Assembly: GCA_017627015.1 (NCBI GenBank)
Contig: JAGAHP010000040.1
Location: forward strand, 1-64,000
Reading direction: 5' to 3'
DNA length: 64,000 nucleotides
Origin: Bacilli bacterium
GTDB lineage: Bacteria > Bacillota_I > Bacilli_A > RF39 > UBA660
This document shows positions 40,977 to 52,186 of the stretch, piece by piece (position 1 is the first letter of the stretch; every line of letters begins with the position of its first letter). A program made the translations under genes and the position numbers. Below the pieces are notes generated by a model. It was not told where the DNA came from, searched no databases, and worked only from the letters and a program-made list of their open reading frames with translations.

Positions 40977-41753
40977 ATGAAAAAAAGAGTAATATCTGCG
41001 TCAGTCATGGCTGCGATTTTTATACCATTAATAATTATTGGTGGTCTTCCTTTTGAAATAGGTACAGCAGTTGTAGCCTGTTTAGGTTTAAAAGAAATAT
41101 TAGATTTATTAGAAAGAGAAAAGAAAATGCCACTTGTAGTTAAATTATTATCTTATTTTTCTACAGGTTTATTAGTTATGAGTGAAGGTTCTATTCTTGC
41201 TTGTACAGGTTTATTAATACTATTTATATTTATGCCAATTATATTTATTAAAGATGAAGAATATAATTATACAGATGCATCTAAATTATTTGGAGTTGTT
41301 ATGTTCTTAGGACTTAGCTTTTATATACTAAATAATGTAAGAGTATCATCTATAGAAGAATTTATATATTTAATATTAATTACAGTATTTACTGATACAT
41401 TTGCGTTTATTGGAGGAAAGACTTTAGGTAAACATAAACTAGCTAAAACTATTTCTCCAAACAAAACTATTGAAGGTAGTATAATAGGATCTATGGTTGG
41501 TACTCTAGTTCCTAGCTTTGTTTATTTATTCTATGTAAATCCAGATATTAATATTGCTGTATTAATATTAATTACATTAGTAATATCAGCATTTGGACAA
41601 TTAGGAGATTTATTGTTTAGTCAAATAAAAAGACATTTTAAAACAAAGGATTTTTCAAATTTAATTCCAGGTCATGGAGGAATTTTAGATAGATTTGACA
41701 GTATTTTGATTGCGTCTTTAGTATATACTATTATTAAAATATTATTTTTATAG
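40977..41753 (+). CDS. cdsA: phosphatidate cytidylyltransferase
   Basis: 258 residues, about seven membrane helices. The signature is in DTFAFIGGKTLGKHKLAKTISPNKTIEG and the C-terminal GDLLFSQIKRHFKTKDFSNLIPGHGGILDRFDS. It makes CDP-diacylglycerol, the branch point of phospholipid synthesis. It is followed by rseP as in many bacteria, but dxr, usually between the two, is absent. Confidence 0.93.
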   Translation: MKKRVISASVMAAIFIPLIIIGGLPFEIGTAVVACLGLKEILDLLEREKKMPLVVKLLSYFSTGLLVMSEGSILACTGLLILFIFMPIIFIKDEEYNYTDASKLFGVVMFLGLSFYILNNVRVSSIEEFIYLILITVFTDTFAFIGGKTLGKHKLAKTISPNKTIEGSIIGSMVGTLVPSFVYLFYVNPDINIAVLILITLVISAFGQLGDLLFSQIKRHFKTKDFSNLIPGHGGILDRFDSILIASLVYTIIKILFL

Positions 41754-41761
41754 GAGGATTT

Positions 41762-42808
41762 ATGGTTACATTAATTATATTTTTATTAATATTAGGATTA
41801 ATTGTATTTATACATGAATTTGGTCATTTTATAATGGCTAAAAAAGCTGGTATCCATGTTTTTGAATTTTCATTAGGTTTTGGACCAAAACTTTTTTCTT
41901 TTAAAAGAAAAAATGATGAAACTGAATATATGGTTAAATTAATTCCATTAGGAGGATATGTTGCTTTAGCAGGTGAAACATACGATGAAGAGGATGAAGA
42001 ATTAAAAAAGATTCCAGAAGATAAAAGATTATATAACAAGAGTTTTTTAAGACAATTATCTGTTATGGTAGCGGGAGTTTTTAATAACTTTGTACTAGGT
42101 TTTGTTTTACTATTCATTATTGGTTTAATATATGGTTCAACATTTACTAGTAATGTATTAACTGATATGGAAAAAGGATATCCTTTATATGATGCGGGAG
42201 CTAGAAATGGACAAAGAGTAGTAGAAATAGATGATCATAAAATAAAAGATTTTGATGATGTTCAAACAAGAATCGCTATTGCGGGAGAAAAGGCTACATT
42301 AAAAATTAAGGTACAAGATAAAAAAAATAATTATAAAATATACAAAATTAAACCAAAATATGATAAAAAAACTAAATCATATTATTATGGAATTAGTATT
42401 AAGACAGAATATAAAAAAGGATTTGTTAATGCGATAAAATATGCATTTACTAAATTTATTTCTATATATAAATCATTAATTATAATAATTATTAGTTTAT
42501 TTACAGGAAAACTTGGAGTAGATAGTTTATCTGGTCCAGTTGGTATTTATTCGGTTGTAGGAATAGCTAAATCAAGCATGTATTCTTTATTATATTTAAC
42601 TGCGTATTTATCAATAAATGTAGGGTTTATGAATATATTACCTTTCCCAGCATTTGATGGTGGAAGAGCATTCTTACTTGTAATAGAGAAAATAACAGGT
42701 AAAAAAGTACCATTAAAAGTAGAAACAATAATTAATAATATTGGTTTTATATTACTTATGGGATTGATGTTATTTGTTACTGTAAAAGATGTATTAAGAT
42801 TATTTTAG
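41762..42808 (+). CDS. rseP: site-2 intramembrane metalloprotease RseP/RasP
   Basis: 348 residues: zinc motif HEFGH (near residues 18-22) in the first membrane helix, one PDZ domain (about 120-190, GYPLYDAGARNGQRVVEIDDHKI) and the third zinc ligand in LPFPAFDGGR near 297. RasP-type proteases trim anti-sigma factors and left-over signal peptides. AGGAGG SD. Lies between cdsA and fmt. Confidence 0.93.
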   Translation: MVTLIIFLLILGLIVFIHEFGHFIMAKKAGIHVFEFSLGFGPKLFSFKRKNDETEYMVKLIPLGGYVALAGETYDEEDEELKKIPEDKRLYNKSFLRQLSVMVAGVFNNFVLGFVLLFIIGLIYGSTFTSNVLTDMEKGYPLYDAGARNGQRVVEIDDHKIKDFDDVQTRIAIAGEKATLKIKVQDKKNNYKIYKIKPKYDKKTKSYYYGISIKTEYKKGFVNAIKYAFTKFISIYKSLIIIIISLFTGKLGVDSLSGPVGIYSVVGIAKSSMYSLLYLTAYLSINVGFMNILPFPAFDGGRAFLLVIEKITGKKVPLKVETIINNIGFILLMGLMLFVTVKDVLRLF

Positions 42809-42817
42809 GGGGTAGTT

Positions 42818-43747
42818 ATGAATATAATTTATATGGGAACTCCAGAGTTTTCTGTAGGTCCTTTAAGAGAATTAATAAAAGAATATAATGTTAGTTTAGT
42901 TGTTACTCAACCAGATAGAAAAGTTGGTAGAAAGCAAGAAATAAAATATAGCCCAGTTAAAGAATTTGCTTTAGAAAACAATATTGAGGTATTCCAACCA
43001 GAAAAGATAAGAAAAGAGTACCAATATATATTAGATAAAAAACCAGATCTTATAATAACTTGTGCGTATGGTCAAATTATACCTAAAGAAATACTTGATT
43101 TTCCTAAGTATAAATGTATTAATATACATGCTTCATTATTACCTAAATATAGAGGAGGGGCACCAATACATCATGCGATTATAAATGGTGATGAATACAC
43201 AGGAATTACTATAATGTATATGGATGAAGCAATGGATTCTGGTGATATTTTATATCAAGAAAAAATAAAAATAGAAGAAAATGATAATGTAGGAACAATG
43301 TTTAATAAACTAAGTGATTTAGGATCAAAAATGATTATTGATTTTTTACCTAAATTCTTAAATGGAGAAATAACTCCAATTAAACAAAATGTTGATGAAG
43401 TAACATATGCCTATAACATTTCAAAAGAAGATGAAAAAATAGATTTTAATAATAACTCTAAAGATATTTTTAATAAGATTAGAGGTCTTAATCCTTTTCC
43501 AGTATCATATGCATTACTTGATGATAAAAGAGTAAAATTATATGCATCAAGAATTGGTTCAAGTAATAAGAATGGTGAAATAGGTGAAATTATTCATATC
43601 TATGAAGATGGTATTGGAATTAGGACAAAAGATGGGGAAATTATTATTACTGAATTACAGTTTGAAGGAAAGAAAAAAACTCAAGCAAAAGAGTATATAA
43701 ACGGTCTTCAGAATAAAGAAGATTTGCTAGGAAAAATATTTAAATAA
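42818..43747 (+). CDS. fmt: methionyl-tRNA formyltransferase
   Basis: 309 residues. IYMGTPEFSVGPL at the N-terminus, NIHASLLPKYRGGAPIHHAI with the catalytic Asn-His, and MDEAMDSGDIL identify Fmt, followed by the C-terminal tRNA-binding domain. It formylates initiator tRNA using formyl-THF. It pairs functionally with def (18.9 kb). It follows rseP at ten bases, and a strong terminator ends the operon. Confidence 0.95.
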   Translation: MNIIYMGTPEFSVGPLRELIKEYNVSLVVTQPDRKVGRKQEIKYSPVKEFALENNIEVFQPEKIRKEYQYILDKKPDLIITCAYGQIIPKEILDFPKYKCINIHASLLPKYRGGAPIHHAIINGDEYTGITIMYMDEAMDSGDILYQEKIKIEENDNVGTMFNKLSDLGSKMIIDFLPKFLNGEITPIKQNVDEVTYAYNISKEDEKIDFNNNSKDIFNKIRGLNPFPVSYALLDDKRVKLYASRIGSSNKNGEIGEIIHIYEDGIGIRTKDGEIIITELQFEGKKKTQAKEYINGLQNKEDLLGKIFK

Positions 43748-43758
43748 TTAAATTTACG

Positions 43759-43786
43759 AGAATAGTGTAAACTATTCTTTTTTTTT
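43759..43786 (+). terminator. intrinsic terminator
   Basis: AGAATAGT / ACTATTCT around GTAA, followed by eight T. Ends the cdsA-rseP-fmt operon. Confidence 0.88.
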
Positions 43787-43835
43787 GGAAAAATATGGAC
43801 AAATATTTATATATATTATATAATTAAATCAACCA

Positions 43836-43859
43836 GTGGAGAAAAGTGGTTGATTGTGG
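43836..43859 (+). promoter_or_regulatory. MraZ-box-like GTGG repeats
   Basis: Three GTGG units at 43836, 43846 and 43856, exactly ten bases apart, end at the SD of mraZ. MraZ proteins bind tandem GTG-containing repeats before their own gene, so this is likely an autoregulatory operator. CAACCA / TGGTTG (43830-43852) could also pair. Confidence 0.6.
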
Positions 43860-43868
43860 GGGATTAAT

Positions 43869-44294
43869 ATGTTTATGGGAGAGTTTCATCATAACATTGA
43901 TGAAAAAGGTAGACTTATTATTCCGTCTAAGTTTAGAAGTGATCTTGGTAAAAAGTTCATTATAACTAGAGGAATAGAAAAATGTATTTTTGTTTATTCA
44001 CTTGATGAATGGAATAATATGGTTAATGAACTAAAAGAACTTCCATTTACAAGAAAAAATGCCCGTACATTTATGAGAATGCTTATGTCAGGGGCCACTG
44101 AGTGTGAACTTGATAACAATGGTAGAATTAACATTCCAAGTCCGTTAGTTAATTATGCATCTATTGATAAAGAATGTGTTGTTATCGGTGTAGGAGATAG
44201 ACTTGAAATATGGTCTAACGAAGGATTTGATAACTTCTTTAATGAAAATATTGATAATTTTGATGAAATAGCGGAGACTCTATTCAATGAGTAA
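43869..44294 (+). CDS. mraZ: transcriptional regulator MraZ
   Basis: 141 residues with two AbrB-like SpoVT domains. FMGEFHHNIDEKGRLIIPSKFR and the second DxxGRI element (CELDNNGRINIPSPLVNYA) are diagnostic. It controls the division and cell wall cluster. Start ATG 43869 follows GGGGGA (ATG 43875 is also possible). Overlaps rsmH by eight bases. Confidence 0.93.
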   Translation: MFMGEFHHNIDEKGRLIIPSKFRSDLGKKFIITRGIEKCIFVYSLDEWNNMVNELKELPFTRKNARTFMRMLMSGATECELDNNGRINIPSPLVNYASIDKECVVIGVGDRLEIWSNEGFDNFFNENIDNFDEIAETLFNE

Positions 44295-45213
44295 ACATAT
44301 TAGTGTATTACTAAATGAATCAATAGATAATTTAAATATTAAAGAAGATGGAATTTATGTTGATTGTACACTTGGATATGCCGGTCACAGTTCACAAATA
44401 TTAAAACGAATAACAAGGGGTTGTTTATTCGCCTTTGATCAAGATGGGGAAGCGATTGATTATAGTCGTAGGATTCTTGATCAAATAAGTAATAATTACG
44501 AAATTATAAATAGTAATTTCGTAAATATAAAATCTGAGTTAAATAAAAGAAATATTACTAAAGTAGATGGAATATTATTTGACTTAGGAGTTTCTTCACC
44601 TCAATTAGATGAAGCAGAAAGAGGATTTTCATTTCATAATGATTCTAAATTAGATATGAGAATGAATCAAAATCAAGAGTTAAGTGCTTATGAGGTTGTT
44701 AATAATTATTCTGAAAAAGAACTTACAAAAATCTTTTATGAATATGGTGAAGAAAAATATGCTAAAAGTATTGCGCATGGAATAGTAGAAGCAAGATCAT
44801 CTAAAAAAATAGAAACTACTTTGGAATTAGTTGAAATAATTAAAAATAATGTTCCAGAGAAATATAAAAGAGATCATCATCCTGCTAGAAAAGTATTCCA
44901 AGCAATAAGAATTGAAGTAAACGATGAATTAAATGTATTACAAAAGGCATTGGATGATGCGATTAATTTACTAAATGTTGGTGGAAGATTATGTGTTATA
45001 ACATTTCATTCGTTAGAAGACAGAATAGTAAAAAATACATTTAAAAAATATAGTGAAGTAGATAAGGTATATAAAGGATTACCTTTTATACCGGAAGATA
45101 AACAAGCTAAGGTTAAATTGATTGGTAAATATAAACCTAGCAAAGAAGAATTAGATGAAAATAATAGATCTAGAAGCTCAATACTAAGAGTAATAGAAAA
45201 AGTAAAGGAATGA
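44287..45213 (+). CDS. rsmH: 16S rRNA (cytosine1402-N4)-methyltransferase
   Basis: 308 residues. HISVLLNESIDNL, VDCTLGYAGHSSQIL (SAM motif; usually GxGGHS, here GYAGHS), DGILFDLGVSSPQLD, ERGFSF and HPARKVFQAIRIEVNDEL are family signatures. It methylates 16S C1402. Translationally coupled to mraZ. Confidence 0.94.
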   Translation: MSKHISVLLNESIDNLNIKEDGIYVDCTLGYAGHSSQILKRITRGCLFAFDQDGEAIDYSRRILDQISNNYEIINSNFVNIKSELNKRNITKVDGILFDLGVSSPQLDEAERGFSFHNDSKLDMRMNQNQELSAYEVVNNYSEKELTKIFYEYGEEKYAKSIAHGIVEARSSKKIETTLELVEIIKNNVPEKYKRDHHPARKVFQAIRIEVNDELNVLQKALDDAINLLNVGGRLCVITFHSLEDRIVKNTFKKYSEVDKVYKGLPFIPEDKQAKVKLIGKYKPSKEELDENNRSRSSILRVIEKVKE

Positions 45214-45218
45214 TAAAA

Positions 45219-45515
45219 ATGGGTAAAAAGGATAAAACAGCTAAATTAATTAAAAAAGAAAGAAAATTTACAACTGTAGGAGCAATATTGTTATTTGGTT
45301 TATGGGTATTAAGTTTCTTTGCAAAAAATACTTTATCATCAGTAAATGTTGAAGTAGAGAGATTATCTAGAGAAGTTAAAAATCAAAAAGAAACAAATCA
45401 AAGTTTAACAATGAAAATAAACGAGTTAGCATCTTTAGAAAATGTTAATGCAGTTGCAAATAAAGAAGGATTAGCGTATAATAATGGTAATATAAGAATC
45501 ATTACAGAAAGATAG
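45219..45515 (+). CDS. ftsL: FtsL-like division protein, 98 aa
   Basis: A basic cytoplasmic tail, one membrane helix (about residues 18-36, TVGAILLFGLWVLSFF) and a coiled coil (VEVERLSREVKNQKETNQSL) ending in a VNAVANKEGL-like segment. Size and place between rsmH and the class B PBP identify FtsL, a divisome scaffold. Start ATG 45219 with AAAGGA upstream; ATG 45210 overlaps the rsmH stop and is too close to the SD. Confidence 0.8.
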   Translation: MGKKDKTAKLIKKERKFTTVGAILLFGLWVLSFFAKNTLSSVNVEVERLSREVKNQKETNQSLTMKINELASLENVNAVANKEGLAYNNGNIRIITER

Positions 45516-45526
45516 GAAGTGCGAAT

Positions 45527-47654
45527 ATGAAGAAGTCTACTAGTAAGATACACATGAGCAAAACTGTATTTATAGTTGGACTTCTTTTATTTTGCGTAAT
45601 AATCGCAAGATTAATATATTTAAATTTATCTCCAACTATAGATGGTATTAACTTAAAGAAATTTGCAAAAAATAGAAATACTACAAAAGAAACATTATTT
45701 GCTACTAGAGGTAGTATTCTTGATGTAAACGGAGAAGTGCTTGCGGAAACTGTAGATTCATATACAGTTATTGCGTACTTAGATAGTTCTAGAAGTAAAC
45801 ATTCAACTAAACCAAAACATGTAGTTGATAAAAGAGAAACAGCTAAAAAATTAGCACCTCTACTTAATATGACTGAAGAAAGAATATATGAATTATTAGA
45901 TCAAAACGGCTTATATCAAGTAGAATTAGGTCCTGGTGGTAGAGGACTTACTGAACTTCAAAAAGAACAAATTCAAAAATTAAAATTACCAGGTATAGAT
46001 TTTATCGCATCTAGCAAAAGATATTATCCGAATCTAGATTTTGCATCTTATGTATTAGGTTATGTTACTACTACTGAAGATGGTAATACTGTTGGTGAAA
46101 TGGGTATTGAATCTAAATATAATGATAAGCTAACAGGTGTTAACGGATCAGTTACTTATGAACAAGATGCATCTTGTTATAGATTAGTAAATATGCCTGA
46201 AATAAGAATAGAAAAAGAAGATGGTTATGATGTATATCTAACTATAGATAGTAATGTTCAATTAATGACAGAACGAGCTTTAACATCACAATTTCAAAAT
46301 TCAGGTGCAGAATGGGCTATATTTGTAGTAGCGGAAGCTAAAACAGGTAAAATAATCGCAAGTGCTACAAAGCCTAGTTTTGATCCTAACCAAAAGAATA
46401 TAACTAATTATTTAAATCCATTGCTTTCTACTGCATTTGAACCAGGTTCAACAATGAAAACATATACTTATATGGCAACAATGGAAAAAGGTAATTATAA
46501 TGGACAAGCTACTTATCAATCAGGTACAATGAAATTATCAGATTATACTATTAAAGACTGGAATGGCTATGGTTGGGGTGAAATAACATATGATTATGGT
46601 TATACCCAATCTTCTAATATAGGTGTTGCGAATCTTATGCAACATTATCTAACTGGTGATGAGTTAGCAGCTTATTTAAAGAAATTAGGATTTGGAGAAA
46701 ATACAGGTATTGAATTACAAGGTGAAGTACCTGGTCAAATAAAATTTAAGTATGATATAGAGGTTGCGAATGCATCGTTTGGTCAAGGTATTATGACAAC
46801 ACCTATTCAACATATAAAAGCATTAACTGCTATATCTAATAATGGATATATATTAAATCCAACAATAGTAGAAAAAATAGTTGATCCAAATACTAATGAG
46901 ATAGTATATCAAGCAAAAAAACAAAAGGGTACTAAAGTAGCGTCTGAAGCTACTGTTAATCATATTAAAGACTTAATGGATTTGGTTGTTAATGGAGAAG
47001 GTACTGGTACTGATTTTCATTTAGATGGATATAATATAATTGGTAAAACTGGTACTGCTGAAATATATAATGATTATACTGGAGATTATTATTCTTCTTA
47101 TGAACATTCTATTAGATCGTTCGCTGGAATGTATCCTAAAGATAATCCTAAATATGTATTTTATATAGCTTGGAAGGATTTAGCAACTTCGATACCAATG
47201 TCTAACTGTGTTAAATCATTAATACAAGATTTGGAAGCTTACTATAATTTAACTAATGTTAATACAAATACTAAAAAGTATTATCAAGTAGAAAATTATT
47301 TGAATAAAAATGTTGATGAAGTTAAGAATATATTAAATGTTAATGGTGTTACATATGAAATAATAGGTGATGGTTTAAAAATAATTAATCAGTATCCTAA
47401 AAAAGGTAATAACATTAATGGTAAAGTATTAATAATGACAAATGGTAATTTTACTGAGAATAATTTAAATGGATTATCTAGTAAACAAATAAATGAATAC
47501 TGTAAGATGGTAAATATACCATGTAATGTAAAAGGAACTGGTTTTGTAACATCTTATAGTTATCAAAAAGATCCGTCTGGTAAAGTTATATTAATAAATG
47601 TTAACCTAGATCAAAAATATAAAGATGTAATAGGAGATATAAATAAAACTAATT

Positions 47655-47656
<2 letters not shown>
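45527..47656 (+). CDS. ftsI: class B penicillin-binding protein with PASTA domains
   Basis: 709 residues: membrane anchor (about 14-34), dimerisation domain (RGSILDVNGEVLAETVDSY), transpeptidase domain with STMK near residue 307, SSN near 363 and KTGT near 506, and two C-terminal PASTA-like repeats (about 580-700). It crosslinks septal peptidoglycan with an FtsW-type partner. By position the division enzyme (Pbp2B/SpoVD type). The dcw cluster ends here: mraY, murD and ftsW do not follow. Confidence 0.9.
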
Positions 47657-48830
<1,174 letters not shown>

Positions 48831-48831
48831 A

Positions 48832-49197
48832 ATGAATAAATTATTAGGTTTGGTTAAATTAAGATATTTGATATTAATTAATTCAAAAAGAAATATGTCA
48901 TTGATGGATACAGAAAAAGATATTGATGTACTTAATAAAAAATTATATGATTTTGGACATATGGATTTTTTTGATAGTTATGATGAATTTAAAGACATGA
49001 TTAAAGATATGAAAGAATCTGAAAAAAAAGTATTTTTATCTATGCCACAAGAACAAACAAGAGAAAATTATTTTACTTTTAATTATATTAAACCAAATGA
49101 CATGGTTTCTTATATTGAAAAAGAAAATGGTAGAGTTAAATGTACGTTTAATAAAAAATATGGTTTAAAAAGGGATAAATATGAGAAAAGAAACTAA
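48832..49197 (+). CDS. hypothetical protein, 121 aa
   Basis: Start ATG 48832, two bases after the tgt stop, with AAGGT as SD. The N-terminus is weakly hydrophobic and basic (LLGLVKLRYLILINSKR); the rest is a charged globular or helical domain with a C-terminal RVKCTFNKKYGLKR. Overlaps the Nudix gene by 17 bases, so it is in the same operon. It occupies the position of yajC in Bacillus but shows none of the YajC features. Function unknown. Confidence 0.7.
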   Translation: MNKLLGLVKLRYLILINSKRNMSLMDTEKDIDVLNKKLYDFGHMDFFDSYDEFKDMIKDMKESEKKVFLSMPQEQTRENYFTFNYIKPNDMVSYIEKENGRVKCTFNKKYGLKRDKYEKRN

Positions 49198-49774
49198 AGA
49201 AAAAATAAATAATATTATAGAAAAATTTAAAACAACAAAATTAGAACGTATTGATACTAGCACTGATTTTATAAAACTAGAATCATATAAAGTTACTATA
49301 AATAATGGTGATGTATTTTATAGAGATAAAATAGTTAAGTATAATGGATATGGATCTTCTGCTTCAGTATTGCCAGTTTTAAAAAATGGTAACTTCTTAT
49401 TAATAGGAGAACCTAGAGTTTTTACTGAAACTACAGTTGAATTATGTATTCCTGGTGGATATATGGAAAGAGATGAAGATCCAGCTGTAGGAGCTGCAAG
49501 AGAATTAAAAGAAGAAACAGGATTAGTTTCAGATAATATTGTTGAAGTTTCTAGTTTTTATACTGATTTGGGTAATTCAGATCACATTAATTATGTTTTT
49601 ATAGCGTTTGATTGTAAATACCATGAAGATATAAAATTAGATGATGATGAATATGTAGAACCAATAGAAGTAACAGCAGAAGAATTAGAAGAATTAATAA
49701 ATGATGGAACAATAAAAAACTCTTCGACTATAATTGCATTTTTAAAATATAAAGAAATCAAAAAGACTATTTAA
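49181..49774 (+). CDS. Nudix hydrolase, ADP-ribose pyrophosphatase-like
   Basis: 197 residues. The Nudix box is complete: GGYMERDEDPAVGAARELKEETGL (near residues 104-127), with the REx2EE residues for Mg. A preceding VLPVLKNGNFLLIGEPR strand is typical of ADPRase-type members, which split ADP-ribose or related nucleoside diphosphates; substrate not certain. Its 3' end overlaps the convergent membrane gene by eight bases in a shared terminator. Confidence 0.85.
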   Translation: MRKETKEKINNIIEKFKTTKLERIDTSTDFIKLESYKVTINNGDVFYRDKIVKYNGYGSSASVLPVLKNGNFLLIGEPRVFTETTVELCIPGGYMERDEDPAVGAARELKEETGLVSDNIVEVSSFYTDLGNSDHINYVFIAFDCKYHEDIKLDDDEYVEPIEVTAEELEELINDGTIKNSSTIIAFLKYKEIKKTI

Positions 49775-49787
49775 TAGTCTTTTTTAT
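49761..49787. terminator. bidirectional terminator
   Basis: AAAAGACTATT / AATAGTCTTTT between the convergent Nudix and TIGR04086-like genes; both stop codons are within it. Confidence 0.85.
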
Positions 49788-50126
49788 ATTTACTCCTATA
49801 ACAGATCCAATAATATTTAGAAGTATTATTAATAAATAATATAACACTAGTTTAATACTTAGTTCTAAGTTAGGAATAATTAATGTTAAAAATAATGATA
49901 TAGATAAATATATTAATCCTAATTTTAAACCGTTTATTAATCCTTTTTTCTTAGTTTTAAATCCTAGTATAAAACCAGAAGATATCATTGTTATAATAAA
50001 TACTATTATTTTTAAAATAGTTATAGTTTTATCATTAAATAGATTAAAAAAAGAAAAGATAGTTATAATTAGATTTAGAATCAAAAAAATTGATATTCCA
50101 AAACCTATACTTTTTATATATTTCAT
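49767..50126 (-). CDS. TIGR04086-like (YrzE-type) membrane protein, 119 aa
   Basis: Four membrane helices across 119 residues with a short basic turn (KTKKKGLINGLKLG) between helices 2 and 3. Size, topology and place near tgt, DUF421 and spoVB match the YrzE/TIGR04086 family. GAGGTG SD. Divergent from the DUF421 gene. Function unknown in the family. Confidence 0.7.
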   Translation of the reverse strand: MKYIKSIGFGISIFLILNLIITIFSFFNLFNDKTITILKIIVFIITMISSGFILGFKTKKKGLINGLKLGLIYLSISLFLTLIIPNLELSIKLVLYYLLIILLNIIGSVIGVNIKKTIK

Positions 50127-50197
50127 AATACACCTCTAATAAATAATATTCTTTGAATAAAATATTATTCGTAATCCATAATAATAACGGTGATAAA

Positions 50198-50830
50198 ATG
50201 TTAACTAAGATACTTTTTAGAGCAGTATTCTTTTATTTTATGATAGTTTTTGCGTATAAATTTATGGGCAAAAGAGAACTAGGTGAATTAAGTTTAGTAG
50301 ATTTTGTTATATCAACAGTTCTATCTCAAATAATTGCAATTTCAATTGAAAACTACAAAGAACCATTATTATTTACTTTGGCACCTTTAATAGTATTAGT
50401 TTTATTACAGGTTTTTCTAGCATATTTATCTTTAAAAAATAAAAAAATTAGAACATTTTTAGATGGAACTGAATCACTTATAATAAATAAAGGTAAGCTT
50501 AATAAGAACGAGATGAAAAAACAAAGATATTCATTAGATGATTTATTAAGTCAATTACGAGATAAAGATATTAGAACAATAGATGAGGTTGATTACGCAG
50601 TACTTGAAACTGGAGGTAAATTATCTGTTTTTAAAAAAGATGATAAAGAAAGAACAGTTTTTCCCCTGCCACTTATATTAGATGGAGAAATAGAATATAA
50701 AAATTTAGAATATATTAATAAAGATGAATACTGGTTACTTGATATATTAAAAGAGAAGAAAACTGATTTAGAAGATGTCTTTTATTCATTTTTAAGAGGA
50801 AGAGATGTATTTATAATTAAAAAGAATTAA
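50198..50830 (+). CDS. DUF421 (YetF/YrbG-type) membrane protein
   Basis: 210 residues: three N-terminal helices with KFMGKRELGELSLVDFVISTVLSQ, the family hallmark, then a soluble alpha/beta domain (LIINKGKLNKNEMKKQRYSLDDLLSQLRDKDI and a second half with GRDVFII). Start ATG 50198 has GGTGATA; the frame from 50153 lacks an SD. Linked to sporulation and membrane functions in Bacillus, biochemical role unknown. Convergent with spoVB, coding ends overlapping by 14 bases. Confidence 0.85.
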   Translation: MLTKILFRAVFFYFMIVFAYKFMGKRELGELSLVDFVISTVLSQIIAISIENYKEPLLFTLAPLIVLVLLQVFLAYLSLKNKKIRTFLDGTESLIINKGKLNKNEMKKQRYSLDDLLSQLRDKDIRTIDEVDYAVLETGGKLSVFKKDDKERTVFPLPLILDGEIEYKNLEYINKDEYWLLDILKEKKTDLEDVFYSFLRGRDVFIIKKN

Positions 50831-52085
50831 TTATTTTTATAAAATTATGAATAGTAACAAAAACTATATTAATAATAATAGGAATAATTAGAGAATATAT
50901 ACCCATATGCATATAAGATAATACAATCATTAATATAATTTTTATAATTGTTCCAATTATTGTACCTTTCATCGCATCTTTTGATTTATTAATAGACTGT
51001 AGGATACTTGTTAATGGTCCTTGAATATATAAAAGTATAAAGAAAGGAGCCATTACTTTTAAATATTTAATTCCGTCTTTTGTATTATAAATGAGTTTCA
51101 TAAAGAAATCTGGTTTTAATAATATTAGTACAATATAAATAAAACCAATCGAAAAAGATAAAAGAATTATTTCTTTTATTTTTTTCTTTATATAATTATA
51201 TTTCTTATTTATATAAGCACTAGATATTAAAGGTATTATTGATTGACTAATCGCCATAGAAAAGAAAGATGGAAGAAGTAGTAGCTGCATAGAATAACCT
51301 GTTAAAATACCATATTCTGTTGTTATATATTTAGCAGAATATCCATTTAGTAAAAGTAAATTTGTTAATAATATTGGTTCAAAAAAATAACTTATTGTAC
51401 CAACTAATCTAGATAAACAAGTAGGTACTGATATAGAAAGAATCATCTTTTTAATAGATTTATCAAAATTTAATTTAGATATTTTTTGATTATCTATAAA
51501 TAAAGATAAAATTATTATTGATAATATTTCACTAATAACATTTGAACCAATTATAAAAGTAACAGCGTTTATATTATTAGTTATTTTAGGTAGGAAAAAA
51601 ATAAATAATAATATTCTTATTAATTGTTCAAAAAAATTAGATATTACATGTGCATGCATTTTGTTATTTCCAAATAAGTATCCTTTTAATATAGTTGAAA
51701 TACCAATAAAAGGAATGGATAATATCATAGATAGAATAGGGGTATATAATTTTTGGTTATGTAATAATAGCGAGATAGGCTTTGATAATAAAATAATAAT
51801 TATAATTAAAATGATACTTGTAATTAAGTTCATTAATATGCTTGTAACTAGTATTTTAGATTTATCTATTTTATTTTCAGATACAAGTTTAGATATACTT
51901 ACTTCTAGACCACCACTTATAATTGTTATGAATAAATTATAAGTAGGGAGTATCATCATATATAGTCCAATAGCGTTGCTTGATATATTTCTTGTCATTA
52001 TAATTTTAATTAGCATGCCAAGTATTTTTGTCATAAATCCACCTATTATTAATATTAAAGTATTCTTAATGAATTTGTTTTTCAT
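50817..52085 (-). CDS. spoVB: SpoVB-type MOP superfamily flippase
   Basis: A 422-residue polytopic protein with 12-14 helices. Begins KNTLILIIGGFMTKILGMLIKIIMTR, and contains SISKLVSE and a KGYLFGNNKM helix-turn typical of SpoVB/MurJ-like lipid flippases. SpoVB is required for spore cortex peptidoglycan. Neighbour context (tgt, DUF421, secDF) agrees with Bacillus spoVB. It could also serve vegetative lipid II export if no other MurJ exists. Divergent from secDF. Confidence 0.82.
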   Translation of the reverse strand: MKNKFIKNTLILIIGGFMTKILGMLIKIIMTRNISSNAIGLYMMILPTYNLFITIISGGLEVSISKLVSENKIDKSKILVTSILMNLITSIILIIIIILLSKPISLLLHNQKLYTPILSMILSIPFIGISTILKGYLFGNNKMHAHVISNFFEQLIRILLFIFFLPKITNNINAVTFIIGSNVISEILSIIILSLFIDNQKISKLNFDKSIKKMILSISVPTCLSRLVGTISYFFEPILLTNLLLLNGYSAKYITTEYGILTGYSMQLLLLPSFFSMAISQSIIPLISSAYINKKYNYIKKKIKEIILLSFSIGFIYIVLILLKPDFFMKLIYNTKDGIKYLKVMAPFFILLYIQGPLTSILQSINKSKDAMKGTIIGTIIKIILMIVLSYMHMGIYSLIIPIIINIVFVTIHNFIKIINSF

Positions 52086-52186
52086 AAAATCACCTTATTT
52101 CTTAATAAATATATGAATTTTTACTTTAAAAAATATCAAATTTTTAGTATAATTATTTATGAAACAAATAGTGGGAGATGAAGTAG

